Origin: Teratosphaeria epicoccoides
Taxonomy: Eukaryota; Ascomycota; Dothideomycetes; Mycosphaerellales; Teratosphaeriaceae
Direction: 5' to 3'
Assembly (NCBI GenBank): GCA_021401465.1
Contig: JADDMT010000037.1
Span: forward strand, 247,674 to 311,673
Length of the DNA stretch: 64,000 nt
The translations under genes and the position numbers were made by a program. Position 1 is the first letter of the stretch. Every line of letters starts with the position of its first letter. Below the pieces are notes generated by a model, which was given only the letters and a program-made list of their open reading frames with translations, was not told the origin of the DNA and did not search any database. This document shows, one piece after another, positions 8,568-17,924 of the stretch.

Positions 8568-11374
8568 GCACTCGGCTCTTTGCGGGTGCTTGGACAGATT
8601 CTTCACTATCGGGCATAAGGTGCATCCTACCTGGGCTACCGGCGCTACAGCATGGTGGGCGGATTGTTCGAAAAGAGAAGCATGACAATACCAGCAGCTG
8701 AATCTATCGGAAACCCTGCCTCAACTACTCGCACGCGCTTCAGTAAGATGACACTGGAGGCTTCATCGAGACAGATCAGACTAAGCCGCTTAACCATTGA
8801 CCACTGCCTCATTATTAGCACCCCCAGCACTAAAACACAGCGCTCTGCATCGGTTTAAAGTATGGCATCCTCTCGACTTCATGTGCACCGTCTCTCTGTT
8901 TTCCATTGCGACAGGTTCACATTCTCTCGAGTAGGTCACGGCCAGCGAGGATTGGCCCAGCAGGAGTCAATACGTCGACTGACGACTGCCACTCCACCAG
9001 CCCTTTATTCGTCGGTTTCCAGTTCGAAATGGAACGCAACCAACCATCGACCGCTCCCACAGAGTTACCAGCTGACATCAGCCACGCCTCACTTCACGTC
9101 AACACGTTCTCCAGTCTCGTGCTTTCTTGCCACATGGCGCACATCTCCCGCCATCGTCACATGACTGAACGACCATATCTGATGTCCAGTGACAAGGATG
9201 TTGGGATATATGTCCGGCGCGTGCACCTCATACGGCTGCTTAGCAATTCCATTCACACGCCGTGAGTCACATTGGTGGCGTTAAAACTTTTTCTGTTGAG
9301 CAGTGCGTGAGCCTTGTCTCACCGAGAGCTTGCTGGCAAAGCAGCATGGGCCTCGAACTCGCTGCCGGGCGCTGGATTGCGGCGTTCCTACCAGGCGAAA
9401 GGTTGGGCACTGGACGGAGCTCGGTAGAGAATGGATTGCGGAGGACACGATGGTCCAACGGGTCGTGCTCTGTGCGCTCCCAGCGGGATTGGATGCGATG
9501 GACCGTACGCCTGGTCTGATCGTCAAGCGTCGCTGAATCCAGACACTGTGCTTTGCGCTCCGGGTAGTACGTCCGGCAGCGCAAGCGAGTGCTGTTGATC
9601 GGACAGAAAGAAGGAGCCTTCTAGAGAGAAAGCGACCAGTCGGAGCGCCCCTTCCATTGCTTTCAGACGCGCGGGATGGCGATCAGGAAGTGTCGAATCG
9701 AGAGCTGCATCAAGATGCTCTACATTAGCTCAAGCGTGTTAAAGACTTGATACGCCATTTCTAGAGCGTGTGGTGTTGAGTTGCGGCAGAGCTCGAGCAA
9801 ATTCTCAGTGGGAAGTCACGCTGCATTGACGCTAGTGGAACAGGAAAGAGCGAGCGGTCATGGCAACTGCAGTCACTGCGAAGAGCACGTCATCAAATGG
9901 CCAAGCGTCTAAGGTCGAGAGTTTGAGATGGCGGAGGTTGGAATGAGATTAAACATGTCTGAGCCTGTGGTGCGACTCATGCATTGATAAGAAGCTGGAA
10001 CTAGAACTGACGAGGTCACGAGACCAGTGTCTCGATGATCATGAGGCCGTCGGTGAGTCTCGCCGCCAACGCTTGGAAGGCTATGAAGCTCAACATACGA
10101 ATTCGTCCCGGCCGGAACCACCTCAAGCCCGGGTGTCGCGCCGTCTGCGAATCTCCCTGCCCGGCTTGGCCTCGACTTGCGGAGCCCCTATCGCTCAGCG
10201 CTCGGTCACCGCTACGACCTTTCCCCCCCGGCGCTCTCTCACCCTTGACCCGATGCCGTGCTCTGAAACCCTCCGGATCGCAAACTTCCTCGAGATCTTT
10301 CAGAATATCATCACACCCCCCGCCATCATATTCACCGAAACAGATTGCCAAGTGGACGTATGTCCACTCTCCATCTGCAGCATCGAGGCGTTGCCAGGAA
10401 GGCGGCGCTTGTCATGACACTCTAACAGCAGCTTTAAAGAACGGCTTCCTAGTGGGCTCGACGTAATCGCTGAAGCTTAACTCTGATTCGGTCCATTTGG
10501 CTTGAACCTGTCGCCTTTGGGATCGTTGTGGAAAGCGGTGCTGATCATGTGAGACCTTACGTCAAGCGAGTGCTCCAAGAGAGGGCGAGTTGCAGAAAGA
10601 GCGAGGCTGAGCTGCTGGTTTTCCATTGGAATGCAGACGCGCGGTAGGTTGAGGCGAGTGCGCAGTGGCGGTTCCAGGAAGTTCGTCTCCGTGAGCTCTG
10701 CGACCGAAGAGTCGCTCGACGACCTCGCAAGGAGCTGGACCAGATGCTGTAGGTGGTAGGTGCGGTGGACTTGCCGGTACTGTCTCCGTCTGCATCCTGA
10801 AGTCTTGCCGCTTCGAGCTACGTCTGAGCATCAGCTGCTGGCACCAGTAATTGACCCGTCTCGTCATCTCCAGTATTCGTCGTGTCGGCAAGCATTCGCA
10901 GATGACGCTCCCATGTCGCGACGGCCTTTGCTATGGCCCTCCGCCAAGCCATATTTGCATTCCATTCAGGTGTCTAACAAGATATATCGTCGATGTGCGT
11001 GCGCTTGTTGTGGAAATTGTCTTCGGTCCGGTGTTCTGGATTTCGATTGATCCCGAGTCGAGCCAAATTTTGATGAGTGCGCAGGCAAGTTGAAGAGAAC
11101 ATGAAATGAAAGGTGGATTTGACTGCCAAGCTTGAGGTGGTTGATTATTTGCCAGTAAGAAAGACGTGCCCCTTGATCAGGAACAACGTTGCCAGCGTTC
11201 GTATCTGCCTCCTGCTCAACTTCGTCCACGATCCTGAGTAATCTGTGTTCCGCAGCCGTACATCGTTACTACAATACATTTTCCCCCTACATTTTACAAA
11301 CCGAAGACAGTAAAAATGATCAGAAGCCGTAAAGTGCTGTCCATCCCGCCTCGACCTCCGGTTCAACGACACGT
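8568..11374. other. Gene-poor stretch, 2.8 kb
   Basis: No convincing intact gene. Several frames of 60-145 codons exist on both strands without introns or motifs that I can defend. A protein-like minus-strand frame interrupted by a stop lies at 10016-10560 (see findings). No repeats or mobile-element ends were seen. Confidence 0.5.
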
Positions 11375-11785
11375 CTAATCCTGCAGCCTGATCACTCGAT
11401 CACCAGCAGCAACAACGAAACCCTTCCTGGACAGCAAGGGCGGCTGGCGCGATGGGGGACTGGGCATCCTCTCGAACTGCATCGCCTTCTTGAACGATGG
11501 GCTCGAGACGTCGTAGACGGAGCTGCGACGACGCAGCCCTCTCACGGGCGAGATGGAACGCACCGACGAGGTGTCTGACGATAGTGGAGCTGGTGTGAGA
11601 GAGAGCCATTGGGGTTCCTGAGGCTGAGTGGAAGCGTTGGTTTGGATGTGCAGAACGGGTAGACTGGGTTTAGCGACTTGTGGTTGGTTCTCGTCGTCAA
11701 TGAAAACGATGGATCGCTTCCTGGTTATCTGTGGTGCTGAGAGGTTGGCCATTGTTGATATTGTGGTAGGTTCTTGTTTGACCAT
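11375..11785 (-). CDS. Small disordered hypothetical protein
   Basis: A 136-codon ATG-to-stop frame. The start context is AACAACAATGG, with a second in-frame ATG 11 codons on. The protein is rich in Ser, Pro and Arg (KRSIVFIDDENQPQ, SSVRSISPVRGLRRRSS, MPSPPSRQPP) and has no folded domain, signal peptide or membrane segment. SP and RxxS sites suggest a phosphorylated, possibly nuclear protein, which is only inference. It stands alone in a gene-poor stretch. I do not recognise a family. It could be a genuine short gene or part of a longer one with undetected introns. Confidence 0.5.
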   Translation of the reverse strand: MVKQEPTTISTMANLSAPQITRKRSIVFIDDENQPQVAKPSLPVLHIQTNASTQPQEPQWLSLTPAPLSSDTSSVRSISPVRGLRRRSSVYDVSSPSFKKAMQFERMPSPPSRQPPLLSRKGFVVAAGDRVIRLQD

Positions 11786-13017
11786 TGTTGTTGTGAAGGT
11801 AGATGAGTGTTCGACGTATTGCGAGGATTGAGCTGAAGTGCTTCGCTTGATCCTGGGAGCTTTGGAGAACTTCTGAATTCTCTGGAGTTGAGGCAGCGAT
11901 ATCCAACCTGATTTATATACCTAATATGATCAAAAAAGGAGATGACAACTCCTTCTAGGCAGTCTGAGTTGGTTTCGATCCTTCCGGGCAGGGACGAAGC
12001 ACAGAGCTCGCCAAGGATGTTAAAGCGACTCAAGCATCTTGGCGAATGAGGATCTCAGACGGGCGGCGTCGCAGAGCCGCGCGCGCCAACGGCTTGGCCT
12101 TTTAGACCTTGCTCAAACGGTCAGACCTCCAATCCAGTCCCGCCAGCACACTGTGTGATGCGGCGTCTTGGCAGTGTCTATGCGGGAATTCGTGTACAGC
12201 GGCGCTCGATGCAGTCTTGGCTGTAACTTCCGCCCAGCTTGGCACGAGGACAACTTGCTTGCATTCGATAGTCAATGAACTTACACAAGACGTCCGGAAG
12301 CTTGGGGTCGCGGTCGATGTTGTTGGGGTGGCTGATCTTACCACAATCGGTGTCACAATTGCACCTCTCAGGCTTCGACACAAGAACCACGTAACACACT
12401 GCTGCATAATAGCATCTGCAAGTCCCCACCACGTCTCTTCATCAGTGCTGAAATCTCTGGGCACATGCTGGGCCGTCAGTGCGGTCGCACACACCGCAGC
12501 GGTCTCCGACGAGCATTATGCGCTGGATGATGTATTCGGCGGTATATCACGTCGTCTACGCTTACATGGGCGGCTATGTGTGGTCATGATGGGGTTTCAT
12601 TGGGTCTAAGCTCTCCCATTCACCATCTGCTGAAACGGTCAGCGGAATCAGCAATCTCGCGCATACGGAAGCACTGGCTCTGTGGGACGTATCACGGACG
12701 CCGATCACAAACCGTCGACTTCATTGCGTAGCTTCCCACCACCCCATCGGGTCTTGGGGTGCTTTGCACGCTCCTGGGCATGGTACATCCCGCGCTCAGA
12801 TCAGGCGCCTGGCGTGAGCCGTGGGTCGATCGTAATGGTTCGATCAGCCATCCTGTAACCTGGCCTTTCTAGAAATACATGCTCCCTTCGATCTCTATGC
12901 TGGTACAGCAATGCGAATCTCTTCGCTCCGACTGGGAGCCTGCGCCGCGTCCTCGAGTGCCTTCGCCATGTTTTTATTTGCCCTTCTCGTTGTTCTCGCC
13001 GTAATGCGCCTTATGCC
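11786..13017. other. Gene-poor stretch
   Basis: Holds overlapping open frames on both strands around 12100-12610, one of 166 codons on the plus strand and one of 130 on the minus strand. The minus strand shows protein-like pieces (WWGLADAIMQQC; a cysteine-rich piece at 12178-12330) in different frames. I cannot build a gene from them. Confidence 0.4.
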
Positions 13018-13518
13018 ATGCCTTCCCTACTATCGTCGGCTCGCCAACCTTTTGTTCGGCCTGCTTGTCTTGGAAATAGGGCGTGTCCACTCCCTTGGGA
13101 CTCGCGTGCTTCGTTACCGTGTCGTCATGCTTGCCTGCTAAGATGTGAGCCTAAAGACGATGTACGTTTCCGGATGCACACTCAGACCTCTCGTTGTCGC
13201 GACCGCTGTGGTGTGTGTATTGGAAGCACCTCCCCGCGCGTGTGCGTCGCCAATGTTCTTCACTCCTGGGGTCTCGAAAATGTTGCTGGTATCACTGTGT
13301 TAGACAAATGTGACAATTATCTCGCACACGCCTCGCAGATGGTCTGCGTAGGAGATCGCACGCACGGTAGCGGAGCCTGGCTCGCTGTCTTTGGAAAGAA
13401 GGTGATGGCTGCTATGAGGCCGCCAGCTAACGCAATATTCCTCGGTCTAAAAAACGACATGGCGCAGTTATCCTGTCGATGCGATGAATACAATGGAATT
13501 CTTGCTATAACAATGTAA
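13018..13518 (+). CDS. Hypothetical cysteine-containing protein (weak)
   Basis: An ATG-to-stop frame of 166 codons. The C-terminal two thirds look protein-like (GVCIGSTSPRVCVANVLHSW, VLDKCDNYLAHASQMVCVGD) with about twelve cysteines overall. No signal peptide starts this frame, although a hydrophobic ATG frame begins just upstream at 12911 in another phase, so a spliced secreted protein is conceivable. I found no intron that joins them cleanly. This could be a chance frame. Confidence 0.25.
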   Translation: MPSLLSSARQPFVRPACLGNRACPLPWDSRASLPCRHACLLRCEPKDDVRFRMHTQTSRCRDRCGVCIGSTSPRVCVANVLHSWGLENVAGITVLDKCDNYLAHASQMVCVGDRTHGSGAWLAVFGKKVMAAMRPPANAIFLGLKNDMAQLSCRCDEYNGILAITM

Positions 13519-13748
13519 TCTCAAGGCGGTTGGAGAGCAGAGATCTTCATTCCTTCTAACGGAACGACGTCAAGCGCCCTAGATTCGTCCGACATTTCTT
13601 TACCTCCCGTCAGTACGAAAGTGGTGAAAGCATAGACTCTGCTGGACGTCTCGTTCGTCATTGACCCACGTCATCCGTGCCTTCCCGAAAAGTTTTTGAG
13701 ATTCTTCAGAGCATGTGATATTGATCGGCACAGTCGAGCACAGCAGAC

Positions 13749-14420
13749 ATGGCAGATGACTTAGAGCCCACTACGATCATAATCCTCATCTCCGGGTCAG
13801 GGACCAATCTTCAAGCCATCATTAATGCCTCAAACACTGAAACGCTCCCCAATGTCAAGATTGTGCGGGTAATATCAGATCGCTCGAAGGCAAAGGGCCT
13901 CGAGCGAGCAGAAACGGCGGGTATCCCGACGAGAACCCATGGCATCCTCCCGTACAAGAAGAAGTACCCGGACAGCAGTCCAGATCCTCAACATCAAGAA
14001 GCCCGCCGCGCATACGATGCCGACTTAGCCAACATCGTACTGGAGGATCGTCCAGACATCATAGTCTGCGCAGGCTTCATGCGAATCCTCACGACTGCCT
14101 TCCTCGACCCGATCAGCAAGTCAAAAGTCCCAATCATCAATCTGCACCCAAGTAAGCCCGGGGACTTGGTGGGTGCACACTGCATCGAGAGGGCTTGGAA
14201 GGAGTTCGAAGAGGGCAAAAGGACGGAGACAGGGATTATGATACATTATGTGATTGAAGAGGTTGATATGGGTAAGCCGATCGTGGATGAGACGATCAGT
14301 ATTGAGGGATGCAAGACGCTGGAGGAGTTGCAGGAGAGAATACACACACATGAACATGCATTGATTGTGAAAGGGACGAAAGTTGCCATTGAGGAGCTCA
14401 AGGCAACGCGCAAAGCATGA
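13749..14420 (+). CDS. ADE8: Phosphoribosylglycinamide formyltransferase (GART)
   Basis: A single-exon 223-residue protein of the PurN/Ade8 family. It transfers the formyl group of 10-formyl-tetrahydrofolate to glycinamide ribonucleotide, the third step of purine synthesis, in the cytosol. The N-terminal nucleotide loop is ISGSGTNLQAII (residues about 14-25). The catalytic block INLHPS and the C-terminal IHYVIEEVDMGKPIV are present, with fungal-type spacing. In the usual HPxLPG loop this protein has HPSKPGDLVGAHCIERA, so Leu is replaced by Lys; the rest aligns without gaps. Length is close to yeast Ade8 (214). It starts at the first ATG after a non-coding leader and stands alone, with no other purine gene nearby. 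Confidence 0.93.
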   Translation: MADDLEPTTIIILISGSGTNLQAIINASNTETLPNVKIVRVISDRSKAKGLERAETAGIPTRTHGILPYKKKYPDSSPDPQHQEARRAYDADLANIVLEDRPDIIVCAGFMRILTTAFLDPISKSKVPIINLHPSKPGDLVGAHCIERAWKEFEEGKRTETGIMIHYVIEEVDMGKPIVDETISIEGCKTLEELQERIHTHEHALIVKGTKVAIEELKATRKA

Positions 14421-15589
14421 GAGTCACTCTGGTGCTGCCAGAAGGTACGGGTCCGACAGCGTGTCAATATCTGGCAAAGCTAAAGGTGAAGATGATGCTG
14501 TCTCATTGAATTCGTGAATCCGCTCAGAACTCGCCTGAGAGCCTCCGTTGGGCTGCCGCCGTTTAAGCGTGAGGCATACTAGACTTACAGGTTCCGGCCG
14601 CCTCCCTGCGGTACATATCGGCGACAGAGCAGTTGGACGACAGCAGATTCACAGTGCTCGAGTCTCCGACGGGTCGGGCATGCTGTCGTAAGCGAGAACC
14701 AATAGTGCTGGCACGATAAAATGGAGCTCCAATTGTTCAGACCGGCGTGAAATGGACAGACTCACATAGCAAACATTGAACGTCAGCAGCTGAAGGCAGG
14801 CCACGCGTGAACTTCACATGTGAGCCGGCGAAAGCTTGGCACTAGACACAAAAGTATTCTGGATATAAACGAATTTTGCGCACCGGTCGTCATCAACAAG
14901 CGTGCTCCTGTAGCCTTGTGGGTAGCAACAGCAAATCGTCCATAAGTTGGTCCACCGCAAATTTGTGGCTGCTCATACGATCATTGGACACCGAGGGTTT
15001 CTGGGCCCTTCGCAACAATGCACTTCACGAATATCGTGCCTTGATTGAGCCAGTAGTGAGAGCTGAGCGATGGTGCTTCTTTTGCTGGTCCGGTGGTGGT
15101 TGGGGATGTTGTTCATGTTTTGCATGTGTGGTAGGAGGGAGGCGCGGGCTAATGCTCAGGGGCTGCAGTGCTTGCTTGTCAAATTCCGACTGTGAAGGTC
15201 GGGGGTTCGACTGCCCTTGAGACGAGAAATCACAACGGGCGACTGGTACCATGTGTGGAATCTGAAGAGCATGTGGAAGTTTGCGAAGATATACAAACCA
15301 GGCATCACTTGTAGGCATCTATTGCGCTCTCCGGATGCTTGACGGCCTTGCGAACTATCTAGGTACTTCTGGAATGCATCCCTCTACTTTGCTACATCAA
15401 TGAAATGAATAGAAGTTGACGTGGAAGCACCTGTCTCGGCGGGACCCCATCGCGCAAGCAAAACATGAACGGCAGCTGCAGCTGCACATGACTCGCAATG
15501 ACTGCCCGCTGGCCGGCCAGCAGCACAGTCGCCCTAAATAAACTCCAAGACTCCACTGCTCACGAACCAACATCAAGCCATGATAAATA
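14421..15589. other. Intergenic with a structured tRNA-like element
   Basis: No protein gene recognised. Bases 15155-15221 can form a nested stem structure with a tRNA-like T-loop (listed separately). Confidence 0.5.
15155..15221 (+). ncRNA. tRNA-like structured element (possible decayed tRNA or small RNA)
   Basis: The outer arms CTCAGGGGC (15155-15163) and GCCCTTGAG (15213-15221) pair over nine positions with one G-U. Inside lies CCGAC, a 7-base loop, then GTCGG (15186-15202), followed at once by GGTTCGA, a canonical T-loop word. The spacing does not give a normal cloverleaf: the T stem has a mismatch, and position 33 in the 7-base loop is G instead of T. It may be a tRNA relic, a tRNA-derived repeat, or chance. 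Confidence 0.2.
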
Positions 15590-16289
15590 TCAGATCGTGC
15601 GGCCCATCACGGAAACCGCCTTGGCGACCTTACGGTCGCCCCTAACCAACACCTCATACCCTTGCTTACCAGAAAACTCAACCAGCCCAGACTTGACCTC
15701 ATAATCCGACATCTCACCGCACTTCTGACCGCCAACCCTTGCGGGACTGAGTATGACCGTGCCCTCGAGAGCGAACGGCTCCGGCATCTGCTTCACGATG
15801 CTGTGGAACTGATCCAACCAAATCGCCCCAAGCCCTGTGCCGCGTGATTCCGCACGACCCATGACGGTATCGAGGTGTAGGATGCGGTTCACTGTCAGCA
15901 CGTCAGCGAAACTCCCTGCATTGCGGCCGACGAGCGCCAGCAGCGTTGTACAGGGTGTGCATAACCTTTCTGGCCTCCCTGTATGGGAGGCTGGAGCTCA
16001 GCAACTCACTTTCGAACGCATTGGCAGCTCGTTCCGTCGGTTTGTCGATCGAGTGAGCAATGCAAAATCCGATCTTGATCTTGAGGCCATACTCACCTGT
16101 TTCGTTCAGCACTCCTTTGTAGCAGATGCTTTCAAGCCACACAGCCATGCAGTCGTTGTACCATGGGTGCTTTGTCACCGTCAGCTCTGTGAAGATTCTG
16201 CTCTGTTCGCCGTCCTTGAGCGCGCAAGTCTGGCGACGGCCTGCATCGGCGATTTCTTCCTGCCAGCACTGCTTTGTAGAATCAGCCAT
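15590..16289 (-). CDS. Two-exon hypothetical protein
   Basis: Two open frames join cleanly. Exon 1 is 16097-16289 (starting MADSTKQCWQEE). A 118-bp intron follows (15979-16096) with donor CAG|GTGAGT and acceptor CATACAG. Exon 2 is 15590-15978, for 193 residues in all. The join is in frame and makes a coherent sequence: LTVTKHPWYNDCMAVWLESI in exon 1, then LVGRNAGSFADVLTVNRILH, GLGAIWLDQFHSIVKQMPEP and YEVLVRGDRKVAKAV in exon 2. No signal peptide or membrane segment. The mixed alpha/beta look and even hydrophobic spacing suggest a folded soluble protein, but I do not recognise the family. A longer intron ending at 15892 is an alternative that would drop about 29 residues. Confidence 0.6.
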
Positions 16290-16792
16290 TGTGAAGGAGG
16301 GGATTCAATTTTCGCGATGTGCTTGGGAGCTGGCTGTGCACTACGTAGCCAGAAGCTCCGACCAGAGCCAGGAGTCAGGAGACGGGTGTGAGGCGTGAGT
16401 TACTTTTAGCTGCTGCTTAGAGGTCAAGAACAAAGTCATTGTACACCGTGCGTCTACATTGCATTATCTCGTCGCCAGGCATTATTCCGAAGTCAGCCAG
16501 TAGAGGATATGCTGACCCCGTGCGTTCACATCAGCTCGTGCTTCGTCCCTGGCCTGTCCCTACCTTCATGCTAAGGAGCGTTGCACTTTGCTTCTCCGGG
16601 GCGCAGGCACATCTTGGCGACGTGTCCTCCTGCTGGTGTCATGCTTGCATGACGAACACCGAATCTGCTGACTTTGCGTCTGTAGTCGGCGCGGTGTCGG
16701 CGGTCGATGCTGCTCCCTCGTTCCCGGCCTTCGATGGAAGGCAATCGATCGCATGACTGATCCTAAACTCCATATCTCACAGCCCGAAGCAC
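16290..16792. other. Intergenic, nothing recognised
   Basis: 503 bases between two minus-strand genes, holding the promoter of the two-exon hypothetical and the 3' flank of TRM112. No structure seen. Confidence 0.5.
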
Positions 16793-17244
16793 TCAGACCA
16801 TGTGACTCGGCAGCAAGAAGTTCGCAATGCCCTCCTTCACTGCGTACTCATGCCCACAGTTTCCACAAGACAGGCTGCCGCTGGCTATCGCAGTCTCCAT
16901 GAGCAGTGTATGCAAATCCTTCAGAGTCTGAGACGGCTTGCCGTCAGCGGTGGCAAGACCCTCTGCTCCAGGGGCCTCGGCGGGTAGATTTGGAAGTCCA
17001 AGCTTTGATATGTCAGCTTTGTGCTCAGATCTTTCTGAGGGGCATAATGAAGCCGAACCTCTGTCGTTAGCGTCTTCATAGCTTCCCAGTCGATTCTGGG
17101 CAACATATTCTTGATGAAGAGCGGATTCAGCTCGGTCTCGACCTGTTCTAGCTCGGCATCCTTTGGGTGCAGCGGAAAAGCTGCAGGTGCCGATTTGCAT
17201 GTCTTGCGCGCACAGGTCAAGAAGTTGAGAGTCAACAGCTTCAT
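16793..17244 (-). CDS. TRM112: Trm112, activator subunit of tRNA/rRNA/eRF1 methyltransferases
   Basis: Exon 1 (17059-17244) starts MKLLTLNFLTCARKTCKSAP. Exon 2 (16793-17002) starts LGLPNLPAEAPGAEG and ends with the signature SCGNCGHEYAVKEGIANFLL. The 131-residue product has the family length. Trm112 is a small zinc-finger-like subunit that stabilises and activates several methyltransferases (Trm9, Trm11, Mtq2, Bud23 in yeast), linking tRNA, release factor and 18S rRNA modification. The cysteine pairs CARKTC and CGNC are the metal-binding pairs. The 56-bp intron (17003-17058) has an unusual donor, GAG|GTTCGG, but a good GCTGAC branch point and an AAG acceptor; the join is phase 0 and restores the conserved sequence. 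Read-through in the intron explains the longer overlapping frames here. Confidence 0.92.
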
Positions 17245-17924
17245 TTTTCAGTATCGTCGGATACCTTGTATAATGGTAATTTGCTGGGATCGTTAATATG
17301 CCCGACTGGAGATGCAAAAGGGAGGGAGCGCCATTTCCCTAGCGCGCTGGTCAGAAAGTTACTGCACCAAGAGTCGGTCATGTGACGTATGAGACTGCGG
17401 TATTCACGGGCACAAAACACCTCGAAGAGTGCAATCGTGCAGGTATTCACAGGCTTTCCAGCAATTACATTATTATCGATATAAGTGCCTATTCAAGCAC
17501 GCTCGACTCTCTTTTCCGGCCCCCGTCGTCTTCAAGACCAACACCCACGTCTGACTTTTCCCATCCCAAAACAGCCTAGAGGCATCTCTCATGGGCATCC
17601 TTCCGTGATAGACCGATATTGGTGCCCACCGAATTGCGCCTCGAGTTGTGTGGTGTGCTTGTTCACTAATGCTTGGGACATTCCCTGCTTGCCATTTCCA
17701 TTTCGAATCACAACGGCAACAAGGAAACTCGCTCCCGGCAGAAACGCCACCCTTATGTCCTTTTCCCGTTGTCCGGAGAATTCTGTACAGATAACGTCTT
17801 TCCGTGCAAAGTCTACACACTTGCGATGCCAGACACTCATGTTGGCAGCGTCGCGGCGACCATCAATACTGCGAGCCGGCCCGGTGCGCGCTTTCTTTGT
17901 TGCATGTCTGCCATTGACCTCTTC
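17245..17924. other. Intergenic, nothing recognised
   Basis: 680 bases between TRM112 and the 3' end of the next minus-strand gene. Overlapping frames of up to 148 codons occur on both strands but none has supportable features. Confidence 0.5.

Noticed and set aside
9280..9380. Possible minus-strand tRNA (GAGTTCGAGG T-loop word)
   Set aside because: No T stem or acceptor stem can be paired around it.
12102..12609. Overlapping 166- and 130-codon frames and a cysteine-rich minus frame at 12178-12432
   Set aside because: Protein-like pieces occur in different frames without a splice path, signal peptide or ATG that unites them.
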